Shown: positions 46,798 through 57,436 of the stretch, piece after piece
Layout: each line of letters begins with the position of its first letter
Position numbering within the stretch: position 1 is the first letter of the stretch
DNA from: Typhlomys cinereus
Taxonomy: Eukaryota; Chordata; Mammalia; Rodentia; Platacanthomyidae
Assembly (NCBI GenBank): GCA_023101885.1
Contig: JALPQD010000914.1
Location: 208,501 to 272,500 of the forward strand
DNA length: 64,000 nucleotides
Reading direction: 5' to 3'
Made by a program: the position numbers and the translations under genes
The notes under the pieces: generated by a model
Database searches by the model: none
What the model was told of the DNA's origin: nothing
The model's input: the letters and a program-made list of their open reading frames with translations, nothing else

Positions 46798-47772
46798 AGA
46801 GGAGGAGCAGGTCATGGAGCAATCTCACACCGAGTAAAAACTGCTTTTTTTCAACTCGTATCTAAAAGACAGAATTGGGGATGGGCGCGTGCTGCCGGTA
46901 AATTGCAAGCTTGTGAGTGCCTCATTTTCCAGGGTTGGGGCCCCAAAGTTATTGTGACAGCCTGGCCGTGAGCTAGGAACAGTGCTGAGACTGTCCTGTT
47001 TCCGTTACATGAAAGAATGACAACCTCATCATATACTGGATCATTTACTTTTCAGTGCGGGATCAGAACAAGGGTCCCTGTCAGGGCCGCACCCCAACCT
47101 ATGCATCCTGGGGTGTGTGGAGATTCTTCTGGGCTGTCAGTTCCGTGATGGTTTGATCTGAGTATGTCCCCCTCACCCCCAGGACCCAGCCTCCGGGGCC
47201 CCTGGCCTGGTTCTGCTGTCCGCCCGGCACAGGGGCTGAGCGACCTGCTCTGCTGAGGGATCTGTGGCCACAGACACAGAGCCCCTCGTGTAGCCGTAGC
47301 CCACGTGTGTGGGGGAGCAGAAAGTTCTCTCAGAGGCTTGCTGACCGCTCCTTCCAGGGAGGTGCACTGCATAAGGAAGGGTTTGAAGACACTAAAGTAA
47401 TGGTAACAGTAATGACCAGACTCTTCAGCTTGGGGCCCTGCGGAGCCCAGCGGACGGAGGAGAAGAGTGTCTTCAGAGCATGCGCCGAGGCCGCCTTGCT
47501 CTGAGCCTCTGTTTGACTAGGCTAAGCTGCTGGGCCACCTCTGGTCAAAGGCTATGGTGCACCAGAGTGCTGGAGGGGACCGTGGGCACCGGGGAATGGA
47601 CCTCAACAGAATGGCATTTTGGTGTCACCTTGGCAATTGAGAACTGAGCCTTTGGCACACTTATTTAGTTAGGGCAAAGCGCTGAGTAAGGAAGTCTATA
47701 GAAGACGAACTGATTCGGAAACATGCAGTTCACAGTGGATGGGACCATCTCTCTGGGGAGCTTGACAGAGAG
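46798..47772. other. No gene recognised
   Basis: Mixed sequence, AT-richer near 46830-47050. Frames up to 106 codons. Nothing recognised up to the start of the 36-bp array. Confidence 0.4.
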
Positions 47773-48590
47773 CCAGCTGGGATTAGGTCTGCATCGTGGT
47801 TAGAATGACCAGCTGGGATTAGGTCTGCATCGTGGTTAGAATGACCAGATGGGATTAGGTCTGCATCCTGGTTAGAATGACCAGATGGGATTAGGTCTGC
47901 ATCCTGGTTAGAATGACCAGACGGGATTAGGTCTGCATCGTGGTTAGAATGACCAGACGGGATTAGGTCTGCGTCCTGGTTAGAATGGACCAGATGGGAT
48001 TAGGTCTGCGTCCTGGTTAGAATGACCAGACGGGATTAGGTCTGCATCGTGGTTAGAATGACCAGACGGGATTAGGTCTGTGTCCTGGTTAGAATGACCA
48101 GACGGGATTAGGTCTGCATCGTGGTTAGAATGACCAGATGGGTTAGGTCTGCGTCCTGGTTAGAATGGACCAGATGGGATTAGGTCTGCGTCCTGGTTAG
48201 AATGACCAGACGGGATTAGGTCTGCATCGTGGTTAGAATGACCAGACGGGATTAGGTCTGTGTCCTGGTTAGAATGACCAGACGGGATTAGGTCTGCATC
48301 GTGGTTAGAATGACCAGATGGGATTAGGTCTGCGTCCTGGTTAGAATGGACCAGATGGGATTAGGTCTGCGTCCTGGTTAGAATGACCAGACGGGATTAG
48401 GTCTGCGTCCTGGTTAGAATGGACCAGACGGGATTAGGTCTGCGTCCTGGTTAGAATGACCAGACGGGATGAGGTCTGCGTCCTGGTTAGAATGACCAGA
48501 CGGGATTAGGTCTGCGTCCTGGTTAGAATGACCAGACGGGATTAGGTCTGCGTCCTGGTTAGAATGACCAGACGGGATGAGGTCTGCATC
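47773..48590. repeat. 36-bp minisatellite, about 23 copies, with a 180-bp higher-order repeat
   Basis: The unit is GACCAGACGGGATTAGGTCT + GCGTCCTGGTTAGAAT with two main variant positions (GCATCGTGG or GCGTCCTGG; GATGGG or GACGGG) and a one-base insertion in some units (GGACCAG). The blocks at 48001-48120 and 48181-48300 are identical at a 180-bp offset, i.e. five units, so larger segments were duplicated after single units. No spacers separate the units. Confidence 0.96.
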
Positions 48591-49195
48591 GTGGACTAGT
48601 TCCCCGCAGGCTCATGTACTTGAATCTTTAGATGAGTTGATGTTCAGGAAGGTCGTGGCACCCTTGGGAGGTGGAGCTCCGCGGGAGGAGGCCGTCGCAG
48701 GGTGGAGCTCCGCGGGAGGAGGCCGTCGCAGGGGCGGAGCTCTGCGGGAGGAGGCCGTCGCAGGGCGGAGCTCTGCGGGAGGAGGCCGTCGCAGGGCGGA
48801 GCTCCGCGGGAGGAGGCCGTCGCAGGGGCGGAGCTCCGCGGGAGGAGGCCGTCGCAGGGGCGGAGCTCCGCGGGAGGAGGCCGTCGCAGGGGCGGAGCTC
48901 CGCGGGAGGAGGCCGTCGCAGGGGCGGAGCTCTGCGGGAGGAGGCCGTCGCAGGGGCGGAGCTCCGCCTTGAGCTTGGATGATCGCCTTGCTTCCCATTG
49001 CAGTCGGCTGTTGCCTGCTTGTTCTCTCCTCCACGATGGACATGACTCAAGCCCCCTCCAGCTTCTGCCTCCCACCAGGCCTTTTCTGCCACAGTGGACT
49101 GTATCTCCCCTCTGGAACGGTAAGCCAAATAAATCTCCTTTTCTCCCCTTGAGTTGTGTGACTTGTCTCACAGCAACAGAAAGGAGCTCTGACAG
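48583..49195 (+). mobile_element. ERVL-MaLR-like LTR with an internal array
   Basis: Head TGGACTAGTTCCCCGCAGGC + TCATGTACTTGAATC, then GGGAGGTGGAGCTCC where the array starts, and a 3' end with CCACAGTGGACTGTATCTCC, AATAAA at 49128-49133 and GTCTCACAGCAACAGAAAG. Each block is matched in the same order by the minus-strand LTR at 11637-11968, so the array is an insertion into an LTR at the GGAGGTGGAGC segment. No retroviral coding region is attached. Confidence 0.65.
48671..48968. repeat. 31/32-bp GC-rich minisatellite inside the LTR, about 9.5 copies
   Basis: The unit is GCGGAGCTCCGCGGGAGGAG + GCCGTCGCAGG, 31 or 32 bp (starts at 48671, 48702, 48734 and 48765). Most units contain GCGGAGCTCCGC, a perfect 12-bp palindrome, and several CpGs. 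Some units have TCTGC instead of TCCGC. Alternating 31/32-bp lengths shift the frame between units, so the ELRGRRPSQG/GAPREEAVAG frames are not protein evidence. Confidence 0.95.
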
Positions 49196-49779
49196 TCTGC
49201 TTTGGTCCTTGCCCCTCAAAGCTCTGTCCGTGGATGGCCAGGTCTCTCCTGGCTCCTGATGCTGGCTGGAAGCATTCTGCTGTGATAGTGTAGGCTGAAG
49301 AGACCCTGTTTCCCTAAACTGTTCAGGTCGCGCCGCTGTGGGACAAGCAGCTAAGGCAGAAGGGACTCAGCTCAGGAGACTCATTCGGTTCTTCCAGCAT
49401 CTGCAGACCTGCTGTCGCCCGGTCTCCTGGACAACGCCCTGTTCACAGGCTGAGGGGCCTCAAGCCACAGGCAGAGGGTGAAGGAACTGTATCCCACACC
49501 TGAGCCCACGCCGGACCCAGAGCCCACCCCACCCTGCTGACTTGGTGAAAGTCTATTGCAAGACAGGAGCTCACCCAAGTGGGCAGTGCGCTGCCTGGTC
49601 TGCGGGGAGCAGTGACCCGGGTGGGCAGCGGTCAGGGACCTTCCTTCACTCGTGCTGACACCTGGTTCCCCGGGTCTGAAAGACCCATCACCTGCAAGGT
49701 GTGTATGTGAGGGAGGTGTGCATGCTCACAGGTGTGTGTGTGCACGCGAATGTGTGTTGGGATGGACACCTGCATCGCA

Positions 49780-49782
<3 letters not shown>
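49196..49782. other. No gene recognised
   Basis: Unique sequence downstream of the LTR, with an alternating GTG/TGTG lead-in to the next array at the right end. Confidence 0.4.
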
Positions 49783-49816
<34 letters not shown>

Positions 49817-50046
49817 CGAGATGATAGAGGGAGAGAGAGAATGTGTAGTGTAGTATATATGTGAATGTCTGTGGGGGATGTATATGTAAATGTGTATATG
49901 GGGTGTGTGTAGCATGTGTGTGAAGTGTGGAGGGATGTATGTGTATATGTGTGTAGGGTGTGTGTATGTGTAGCATATGTATGAATCTGTGTGGGGTGTA
50001 TAGATGTATGGTGTGTGTGTGTGTGTGTGTGCGTGTGTGTGTGTGA
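49783..50046. repeat. TG and GA microsatellites with a GTGTAG-rich stretch
   Basis: (TG)n at 49779-49800, (GA)n at 49801-49840, then TGTGTGTAGCATGTGTGTGA-type imperfect blocks and a second (TG)n at 50010-50044. Confidence 0.9.
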
Positions 50047-50220
50047 AATGTGTCAACTATTTACCTGCGGGAGGCCCTGAGGGTCGCCTCCAGATGTGCA
50101 TCCGTTATGAACAAGTTAAGCTCATCAACTGGGCACTGGCCCCCTGGGATGAGAGTCGCTACCTCTTGGTACGAGCGCCCAGAGGGCAGACCATATGCAG
50201 CCATGTTTCAGCTTCTAAGA

Positions 50221-50395
50221 AAACACCGGCAGCTTGGCTCAGCAAGGTGCCGCATGCAAACTTGCAAACCTGAGTTAGATCCCAACCCCCATGGTGGAAG
50301 GAGAGAGCTGACTGCTGAAAGTTGTCCTCTGACGTCCGCATGCTGCTGTGGCTCATGTTCTCTCTAGACAGACAGACGGACAGACACACAGACAA
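50221..50395 (+). mobile_element. B3-like SINE, forward
   Basis: CAGCTTGGCTCAGCAAGGTG head, CAAACCTGAGTTAGATCCCA B box, CCCCATGGTGGAAGGAGAGA and GCTGACTGCTGAAAGTTGTC, then CTCTGACGTCCGCATG tail, all in B3 order. Confidence 0.78.
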
Positions 50396-50420
50396 AGATT
50401 AGATAGAAAGAGAGAGAGAT

Positions 50421-50507
<87 letters not shown>

Positions 50508-50535
50508 GATAGATAGATAGACAGACAGATCTTAA
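50386..50535. repeat. GATA/GACA microsatellite in a SINE tail
   Basis: GATA runs interrupted by GACA runs (50450-50468, 50520-50529). It follows directly on the B3-like SINE at 50221, whose tail probably seeded it. Confidence 0.94.
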
Positions 50536-51887
50536 AAAGAAAACCTGAATTCACAGTACTGGGATTGCCCCATTCCGCACACACCCCACAGCAGCCCCCC
50601 CCCCCCCGAGTGGCACCCAGGTGGTATTTCACTGCAGGATCAGCTGGCATTTCCTGTTGGCTGCAGTGCCGCTTGCTTGCATCCCTGGGCCCTTCTGGAG
50701 AATGCCTGCTTGTGTCCTTGCCACGTTCTAGTCGCATTGGTTTGTGTTTGCTGAGTTTTGGGAGCTCTTTGTGGCCATAAGCACAGTCTTTGCCGGATGC
50801 GTGGTGGCTCCGCCCCCCACCCCGTCCTTCCAAGCCAAGCGCAGGAGAGGCTTCTCGGAGCTGATGCAGTGCAGGCTGCGTGTCCTTCCTGCTGTGATTG
50901 CGCCTCTGGTGTCACGGGAGAGACTTTGTTCCCTGACCTTTTCTTACGCGCTTCACAGCTTACGCCTGCGGTCAGCCTGTGACCTGTTTGTGTGGCTGCG
51001 AGCTCGGGCCAGAGGCATTGGTCAGTCTTGAATCTGTGCTGCGGCATGCGTCCTCCACTGAGTCACTCTGTCCCTTTGTGGGAAATCAGCGGGGCCGAGG
51101 CCCGGGCTCCAGCCTCTGCCTCTCTGACCACGCCACTCTGTCTCGATGACGTAAGCTGTGACGTAGAAAACCTCCGGCTCCCGAGCCCTGTGAATGGAAA
51201 CTTTTACCTGTTCCCACGTGGGGAAACCCGGGCCAGGGGAATGTTCTGGGAGCTGCTGCCTCTTGAACAGCTGCCAGTTCAGACACACCCACACAGAGCC
51301 CACGCGCGGGCGATGCCGCCGGAATGCCAGGGGACTTCTTTTCACCCCAGGAGACAGATGGCTGAGGGGAGGAGAGAGAACGGGACGACTGGCACAGGCA
51401 GAGGGTCTAAGTCCAGGCCGCGAGCTGTAGCTAGCTTTGCCCCCTTCGTGCCAGGCTCTGAGCCATCTAGCCTGGACCCCAGCTCCAACCAACCCAGGTA
51501 GCACCACCAAGCAGACACACTTCCTCAGCCCTGGCCCGGCCCACTGCACAGATCAAAGGCGTGCGGGGAGGGGGCGTCCTCAGCACCGGCAGCTGTCTGG
51601 AAAGATTGCCCACAGGTGCCAGGGTCTCCTGCTGAGCTGCATCACGCTTTGCAAACACGAACAAGCCCAGGACCCCCATCTGCTCTGAGCCGACGGACGG
51701 CCTACCGCCCAGCACTCGCGGCTTCCCACTCAGGTGAAATGGGCCAGCCTTGGGCCAAAGCTCTCCCAAGTCAGATCCTCCTAGAACCCCAACACCTTTG
51801 CTGTATGCCACGTGATCCGCTCTGACCCTGGCGAGCACCCTGCTAAGCAAGGGCAGAGATTCTAGAGAGAGGTCACCGGGGAGGCAT
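50536..51887. other. No supported gene
   Basis: Contains a 14-C run near 50597-50608. Otherwise unique, with overlapping frames up to 180 codons and no recognised domain. Confidence 0.35.
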
Positions 51888-51952
51888 GGGCAGGTGGGCA
51901 GGTGGACGCGTGGGCAGGTGGGCAGGTGGACGCGTGGGCAGGTGGGCAGGAA
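51888..51952. repeat. GGGCAGGTGGACGCGT tandem repeat
   Basis: GGGCAGGTGGGCAGGTGGAC followed by GCGT recurs at about 51887 and 51911, with a partial third copy. A 24-bp unit made of 8-bp subunits. Confidence 0.88.
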
Positions 51953-54245
51953 GGGACTCAGAGGCTGGACACTGGACCCTGTTAGGCCCCAGAACAGCTC
52001 TTCATACAAGTCAAAATGGGGGTGACTATCCTCCCTCGGAAGGCTTTGAAGGGGGGTCCTTTCAGCTCGCGGTGACCGGGGGCGACGTCCTTGGCTGAGG
52101 ACGTATCTTCCTTTGGTTCTTCATGTGTCCATCGATGCCGCTTCTTCTTGCGAAGATACACGGGGACCAGCAGGCTCACGTGAGTAACCTGCATGCAAAC
52201 CTCTTCCGGGCTGGCCTGAGTTTGAAGTGCTGGAGGAAGAGGTCAGAGGGGAGAGAAGTGAATAGGGGAATACTGCAGGCTGACGCTTCAGCAACAGTTT
52301 ATGGTTAGACCTTGCCTTGCGTCCTGTCACCCAGCCCCGTCTACACGTAAACGCCTGTGTGCCGTGCCCAGCTCAACTGTTAACCCCGGCCAGCCAGAAG
52401 CCACGGCCTGGCCTCCCACCCCAAGCTGGCACGGATCTCGCCGAGCGTGGGCTTGTGGCGAGCGGTCCGTCTTTCTCCACGTCTGCTTGAGGCTGCAGCC
52501 CACATGTCCTCCCCTTGGCCCTGCCCACTGCCACCAGAGGTTCTCGGATGCGCGTCCTGACCACCCTCTTGCAGCTGGGCCTGTGGCTCCTTTCCCCAGA
52601 ATCCCCCGCTCTCTGGAATTAGGCTGAACTCCAGACACCGCCACTTTGCAGTTTTGCCATAAAGTCCCCGGAAATCAGCTGGGTCGTGGCTGTATGTTAA
52701 GGAGTCCCTACAGTACCACCGTGACACCCGCCTGTCCCTGAAGCGAGTGAGGCCCACCAGGCTGGGGACAGTCCAGTGGACACCGCAGGTAACACACCGG
52801 CCAGCTCCTGGGCCGGCTGCGCTGGCCTCCATCCTCGGCTCGGGAGTGTGCAAGACTTGGGAAGGAAACTCACCCACAAGGAGGGGGCGGGGCCTGGGCC
52901 TCACCCTCACTGAGGTCTCATGCGGCCCCAGGGGACCCTCGCGGGGAGGAAGGAAGACAGCAGCTGACGCCTTTCAAGCTGACCCCCGCAGCCGCAGCCA
53001 CCGTGAAGCAATGCGCTTAATGAATTCAATCACGCGTTCTGAAAGGCACAATGAGACAGTGATGCTTTCCAAGCTGCAGTCGACCCACTAAACATCAGCA
53101 GCGCGAGCCACAACTGCTGAAACCCCGTGCCGGGTGGTTGGGATTTTAATCAGAGATTCAAAACCTGGATGTTTCCCCTTCCAAGAGGCCCCAGGGAGCT
53201 CTTGCCCAGGGCTCCACGCCGGCACGGAGCCGCAGCCCCCACAGGTCAGCGAGGGTGCGGGCCCCCCGCAGGTCTGGAACGTCTGACCGTGAGGCGGAGT
53301 CTCTCCATCATCTGAGCCTCATTACTCTTCCACCACGAAAGGCAGCCACGCCAGGCCTTCGGGGTCTGGGGTTGCCCACTTACCAGGAAGGGCAGAGAAG
53401 GCCCCGCCCTGTCTGCAGAGGGGACGTGGCTCAGAGGCGGGCTCCAGAGCCGCTGGCATGGATGGCTCTTAGCACTCTCAAAATGTCTACTATGTGTGTG
53501 TGGGGGTGTGTCCACCCAGTTCCGGGGGTCCCAGAGCCCCATCCTCTCAGACTCTATGGGGGGCCAACAATCTACCCGGTGCAGCTCCCCAAGCCCCATG
53601 CTCCACAGCCTCAAAGCTTCACTGGTAACGGACATTCCGGTGTGTCTGCAGACAGGACCTCTTACGCCTCTGCAGGCCGGGCGGCCACCTGTCTCCCACC
53701 GCACCTGACCCACCACCCCAGCAGGATAAAAGAGGAACAGGAACTAGAAAACAGCTCAGAACAGCTGCTGCTTCCGGCTCGCTCCTAGGCGTCCCCAGCA
53801 GCTGAAGAGGTTGGGGTGCAGATTCACCCGCCCTCCCCCCCCCCAGCTCCGGCAGAACAGGGAGCTGCTCCTCGAGCATTAGCGCTCGCTGCGTCACTTC
53901 ATGCCTCAGCTGGCCAGGGACCCCCTGCTTTCCCTCCACACCCCAAATTCCCACAATACCCCCTTCCTTCCCCTGGAGGTGGAAGCCCTTGATAGTTTGT
54001 TGCTACTTTTCTGGGGGGCGAGGGCAGCCTGCCGGACATACACAGGCTCAGGGTCCCTGCTGCCCCCTGGAGATTCCTCTGGTGGCCCAGGCGAGTGGTC
54101 GCTCCTGGGGCGTCACTGGGAGCAACATGCAGAAGCCAGCCCTCACGCCGCCACTCAGGAGGTCTTCATCCCCAGGCGTGAAGGTGGCAGCTGCCAGCAT
54201 CCCCACTGCTGCCGCATGGTCTGCGCCAGGGCGTGTGATCGGCAG
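51953..54245. other. No supported gene
   Basis: Unique GC-rich sequence with plus and minus frames up to 177 codons. No repeats stand out. No coding support. Confidence 0.35.
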
Positions 54246-54655
54246 TGTGATGTTAATCCTGGTGTCAACTTGACCACGCCTGGCGTTAACGATGATCAGC
54301 TGAGACCACCCGAAGAGATGATCCAGGTCAATGTATTCACCATACAAAGAGCAGCCCTGGATCTCACTGGAACCTCCCAGTAGCCGACCAGATGACAGGA
54401 GCCACAGAACAGAGGACTTTGAAGAGAGACTCTGCTTCCTGGACTCCCCAGGAATCTCCAGCCTTCCGCCGTCACCCACTGGCCTACTGGGCCGAGCAGC
54501 TCTGAGCTCCAGGATGTCTGCTGTCACTTAGCCGCCTCCAGCTTCAGCCACCAGCCATGTCGCCTCCTCTTTCTGTCCTCTGGAAGCGCAAGCTGGATAC
54601 ATCTCCCCTTGTCCCTTAAGTTGCTTGACTTGGATGCTCTCTCACGGCAACAGTG
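54246..54655 (+). mobile_element. LTR-like repeat, family 1, copy 2
   Basis: TGTGATGTTAATCCTGGTGT + CAACTTGACC is the same head as at 16937. GCCTTCCGCCGTCACCCACT parallels GCCTTCAGCCATCACCACT in copy 1. The 3' end differs (TTAAGTTGCTTGACTTGGAT, then CACGGCAACAG), like the other LTR-type ends here. Old and diverged. Confidence 0.55.
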
Positions 54656-55204
54656 AGGAGTGCCCGCTACAGGGCGGATGCCGCCAACCCCTAAGCCCGC
54701 ACGGCCCCGGCCTACACCGGTTGACCCACCAGCCCCGGGAACAAAGACCCGAGTGTGCCCATCAGAAGTGTGACCAGTTCCCAGGACCACAGGGTGACCC
54801 TCGAAGCAGAGCCCAGAGGGCAGAGGGCTTCATTCTCAGACCCCGCCAGACTTCTGGGCACAGTCTTGTTCTCACCCCAGCAGCCTCCGCCCCCGTGGGT
54901 TAGAGCCTGAGGAGCAGCCGCCTGCTCCAAATTCACAGCGGGGGGCAGGGGGGAACCCCAGCGCGAACAGAGCGTCCTGAGGGTACCCTCTGCTCGCCAT
55001 GCGTTTCCAGCTGGGAGGCAGAGGAAAGGGGGGAACGCGGGGATGGGACCTGCTCCAAACCCCTCACCTTGGCAGGACCTTCCTCCTCAGGAAGCCGGGC
55101 TCACAGGTGCCGTGGTCTGAACCACGTGGCGTTCTCTCGTGGGGAGGGGTGGGGCAGGTCCAGAGCTGTGTCCACCCCAACATCTCATAGTGAAATGGCT
55201 ACTG
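54656..55204. other. No gene recognised
   Basis: Unique GC-rich DNA between two LTR-like elements, with short overlapping frames only. Confidence 0.4.
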
Positions 55205-55636
55205 TGGTTTGGGCCTTGAACAGGCCCGGGATTGGGGTGCTGTAGGCCAGCATTCAGCTGGGCACCCCGGAGGTCAGGGAGCCTTTAGAAGGTGGGGCCT
55301 TAGGGGCGGGATTTAAGGGTGAGGCTTTATGAGGCGGGGTTCTGGGGGCGGAGCTCTAGGAGGTGGGGCCTTTGGGTGGGCCTCACGGGAGGAGTTAGGT
55401 CATTGTGGCGTGTTTGTGGAGGGACTGGTGGGCTCTAGTCCCTTTCTGCCTCACTAGCGTCCAGTGCTGAGCCAAGAGCACCTTTCTCCCTCGCTCTCGT
55501 CCCGTCATGTGCCGCCACGAGCCACAGACCCACACGCTCATCAGTCCTAGACTGACGCCTCCAGAACGCTGAGCCAGAATAAACCTGTCCTCTTCCTAAG
55601 TCGCTGCATCCCAGGCATTCGTTACAGCGACAGAAA
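55205..55636 (+). mobile_element. ERVL-MaLR-like LTR with a partly expanded GC segment
   Basis: CTACTGTGGTTTGGGCCTTG head, AGGGAGCCTTTAGAAGGTGG, GGAGGAGTTAGGTCATTG, CTCTAGTCCCTTTCTGCCTC, AATAAA at 55578-55583 and CCAGGCATTCGTTACAGCGA at the 3' end. This is the typical order of MaLR LTRs. The segment 55290-55380 holds about five loose copies of a GGNGGGGCCT-like block where a standard LTR has one or two. Confidence 0.65.
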
Positions 55637-56460
55637 GCAAGCGGAAGCGCCGTGAGCCCACAAGTCCATCACCCCACAGATGCAGGACCCCTGCCCTGGT
55701 GGGGCAGTGCGGCTCACGCTGAGTGGGCGTCGGCGGGAGGCAGGTAGCTTGCCGAGTCGTGACTGTCTGACAATTGTCAAACACTTGCCAGGTGTTGGAT
55801 CTGCCGCACAGACCAAAACACAGACAGATGCGTCAGGCGTGGCACGCAGCTGAATCAGGGGTCGCTCCAGGTAGCCTGGCCACGCACGGGAAGGAGCGTA
55901 ACCTGCAGGTGTCCCCTTCTGGGGACAGGGAAACCACCGGAAACGTCTGCAGCCTGAGACAGGCAGCGTCCCTCCCCTGAGGGAGCCTCTCTGGGGGAAA
56001 GGTCCAGGCAGGCCGGAGGCTGGCGAGTGTCTGCGCAGGAAGCCGGCGTGTCCCAGAGCCTCAGTGACAACCAGCCCCGTCCGCTGTGCCGTGAAGGAGA
56101 CCAACGCTCTTCTGGGCAGAACCGGTGAGACTGGAGCCCCGGCCCTCCGCTCGTGGTCAGCAGGGACACAGCAGCCGGGGACACGGCAGCGCAGGGCTTG
56201 CCCAGAGCAAGGTCTCCCCTACGGCGCCTCCTCGTCGGTGCTAGCGGTCCTCTGGACCAGCACCGGTGGGCGAGAGCAGCCTGCCACGCGGGGGCAACTC
56301 CAGGAAAAGGCCAAGAGGAGACACAGAGTCAGGACTCCATCACAGGTCCCCCAAGCTCCTGCTCCAAAAACAGGGTGCCCCGAACAGGAGCCTTGTTTCA
56401 GGGTTTTATGTCCAGGTCTTGTGTTGAGGGACTGAGACCAGAATACATGCAGAGGGTTAA
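55637..56460. other. No gene recognised
   Basis: GC-rich unique sequence. Any transcript from the 57420-57124 candidate would end near the right edge of this stretch. Confidence 0.35.
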
Positions 56461-56467
56461 GGCAGGC

Positions 56468-56473
56468 TTTATT
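56468..56473 (-). terminator. AATAAA polyadenylation hexamer on the minus strand
   Basis: TTTATT on the plus strand, i.e. AATAAA on the minus strand, about 650 bases downstream of the stop of the terminal-exon candidate at 57124. Position and strand fit a 3' UTR end, but single hexamers are common. Confidence 0.25.
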
Positions 56474-57123
56474 AGAGGCGAGAAAGAATGGAACATGGAG
56501 CCACAGAAAGTGGCCAGCAGCGACTGCAGAGGCTCGGTTGGTTCTTCCGCAGAACACGCAGGGTTCCACAGGCCTCCAGTCACATTTCCAGCAGACTTGC
56601 TTGACTTGCGTTCTGTCTAAAGACACTGACTTACTCTACGTCGCTGAGCCGTCCACACAGCGCCAGCTCCCAGCGGCCACGCCGAGGCTGGAACACAGCA
56701 ACTCAACGTGCTTTCTGCACACGCCACGCGGCCGCTTGCGCCCAGGACTCTAGTCGGGCCGCGGTGCTGCGCCTGTGTGACCATGGGGATCAGGCCCGAT
56801 AGAGAGACAGGGATGTGGCAGGGGAGAAACATGGGAAGGAAAGTCTGTCTGGCCTGGCCTGTGAGGAGTCTGGAGACCCGGACGCTCAGAGGCCGTGTTC
56901 TCCAAAAGACATCTCCTCGAGGACAGCAGATAAGCTGTGCTCCCTTAGGTCTCAAGTGATGTGCACCCCGGAGCTTCTAGCACTGTCGAGCACCCCCCTA
57001 AACAGGACCCTCTTCCTGCGAGTCCACTTTACAGCTTTGTTTACAGAAGGAAATTAACTTTAACCCTGTGAGTCACACTCTGGGCAATGTCCGTGGGGTG
57101 GGGGGCATTCTTCACGACCTTGA

Positions 57124-57420
57124 TCAATGCCCTTGAGAGCCAGTCCAATCCTGTGCGCAGAGGAAGACTTGCTGCTCCCAGCCTCTCTGGAGAAGCCACC
57201 CCCACTCTGGGCGGAGCCATTCTTCCCTTAGCCCCGCGAGCTTCCATCTATTTTTAAAGTCTTCCATAAAATCTTCCACTCTGTTGGTACTGGGCGCATC
57301 TTTGACTTCTGTGTCACGAAACCACAATGTCTGGCTTTGCCTTAGTGGAGGTCCCTCGGGGAAAGGGGGTTCTTCAGACCCCTTCGGGGCGGGGTAGGGC
57401 TGTGTGTCAGGGGACACTTG
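57124..57420 (-). CDS. Candidate terminal exon of an unrecognised protein
   Basis: The minus strand shows a pyrimidine-rich acceptor (GTTTTCCTGTCCACAG, complement of 57421-57436) followed by 98 open codons and a TGA (57124-57126). The acceptor falls on a codon boundary. The predicted peptide has a proline-rich N-terminal half and a charged, aromatic C-terminal half (for instance RVEDFMEDFKNRWKLAG, with several tryptophans) and is neither repetitive nor a simple GC-driven composition. It is the most protein-like frame in the window. I do not recognise the family, and no upstream exon or start is identified. Chance or an old retroelement are alternatives. Confidence 0.3.
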   Translation of the reverse strand, partial: QVSPDTQPYPAPKGSEEPPFPEGPPLRQSQTLWFRDTEVKDAPSTNRVEDFMEDFKNRWKLAGLREEWLRPEWGWLLQRGWEQQVFLCAQDWTGSQGH

Positions 57421-57436
57421 CTGTGGACAGGAAAAC

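Noticed and set aside
47773..48590. 36-bp repeats as a CRISPR array
   Set aside because: Units are contiguous with no unique spacers, and the DNA is mammalian.
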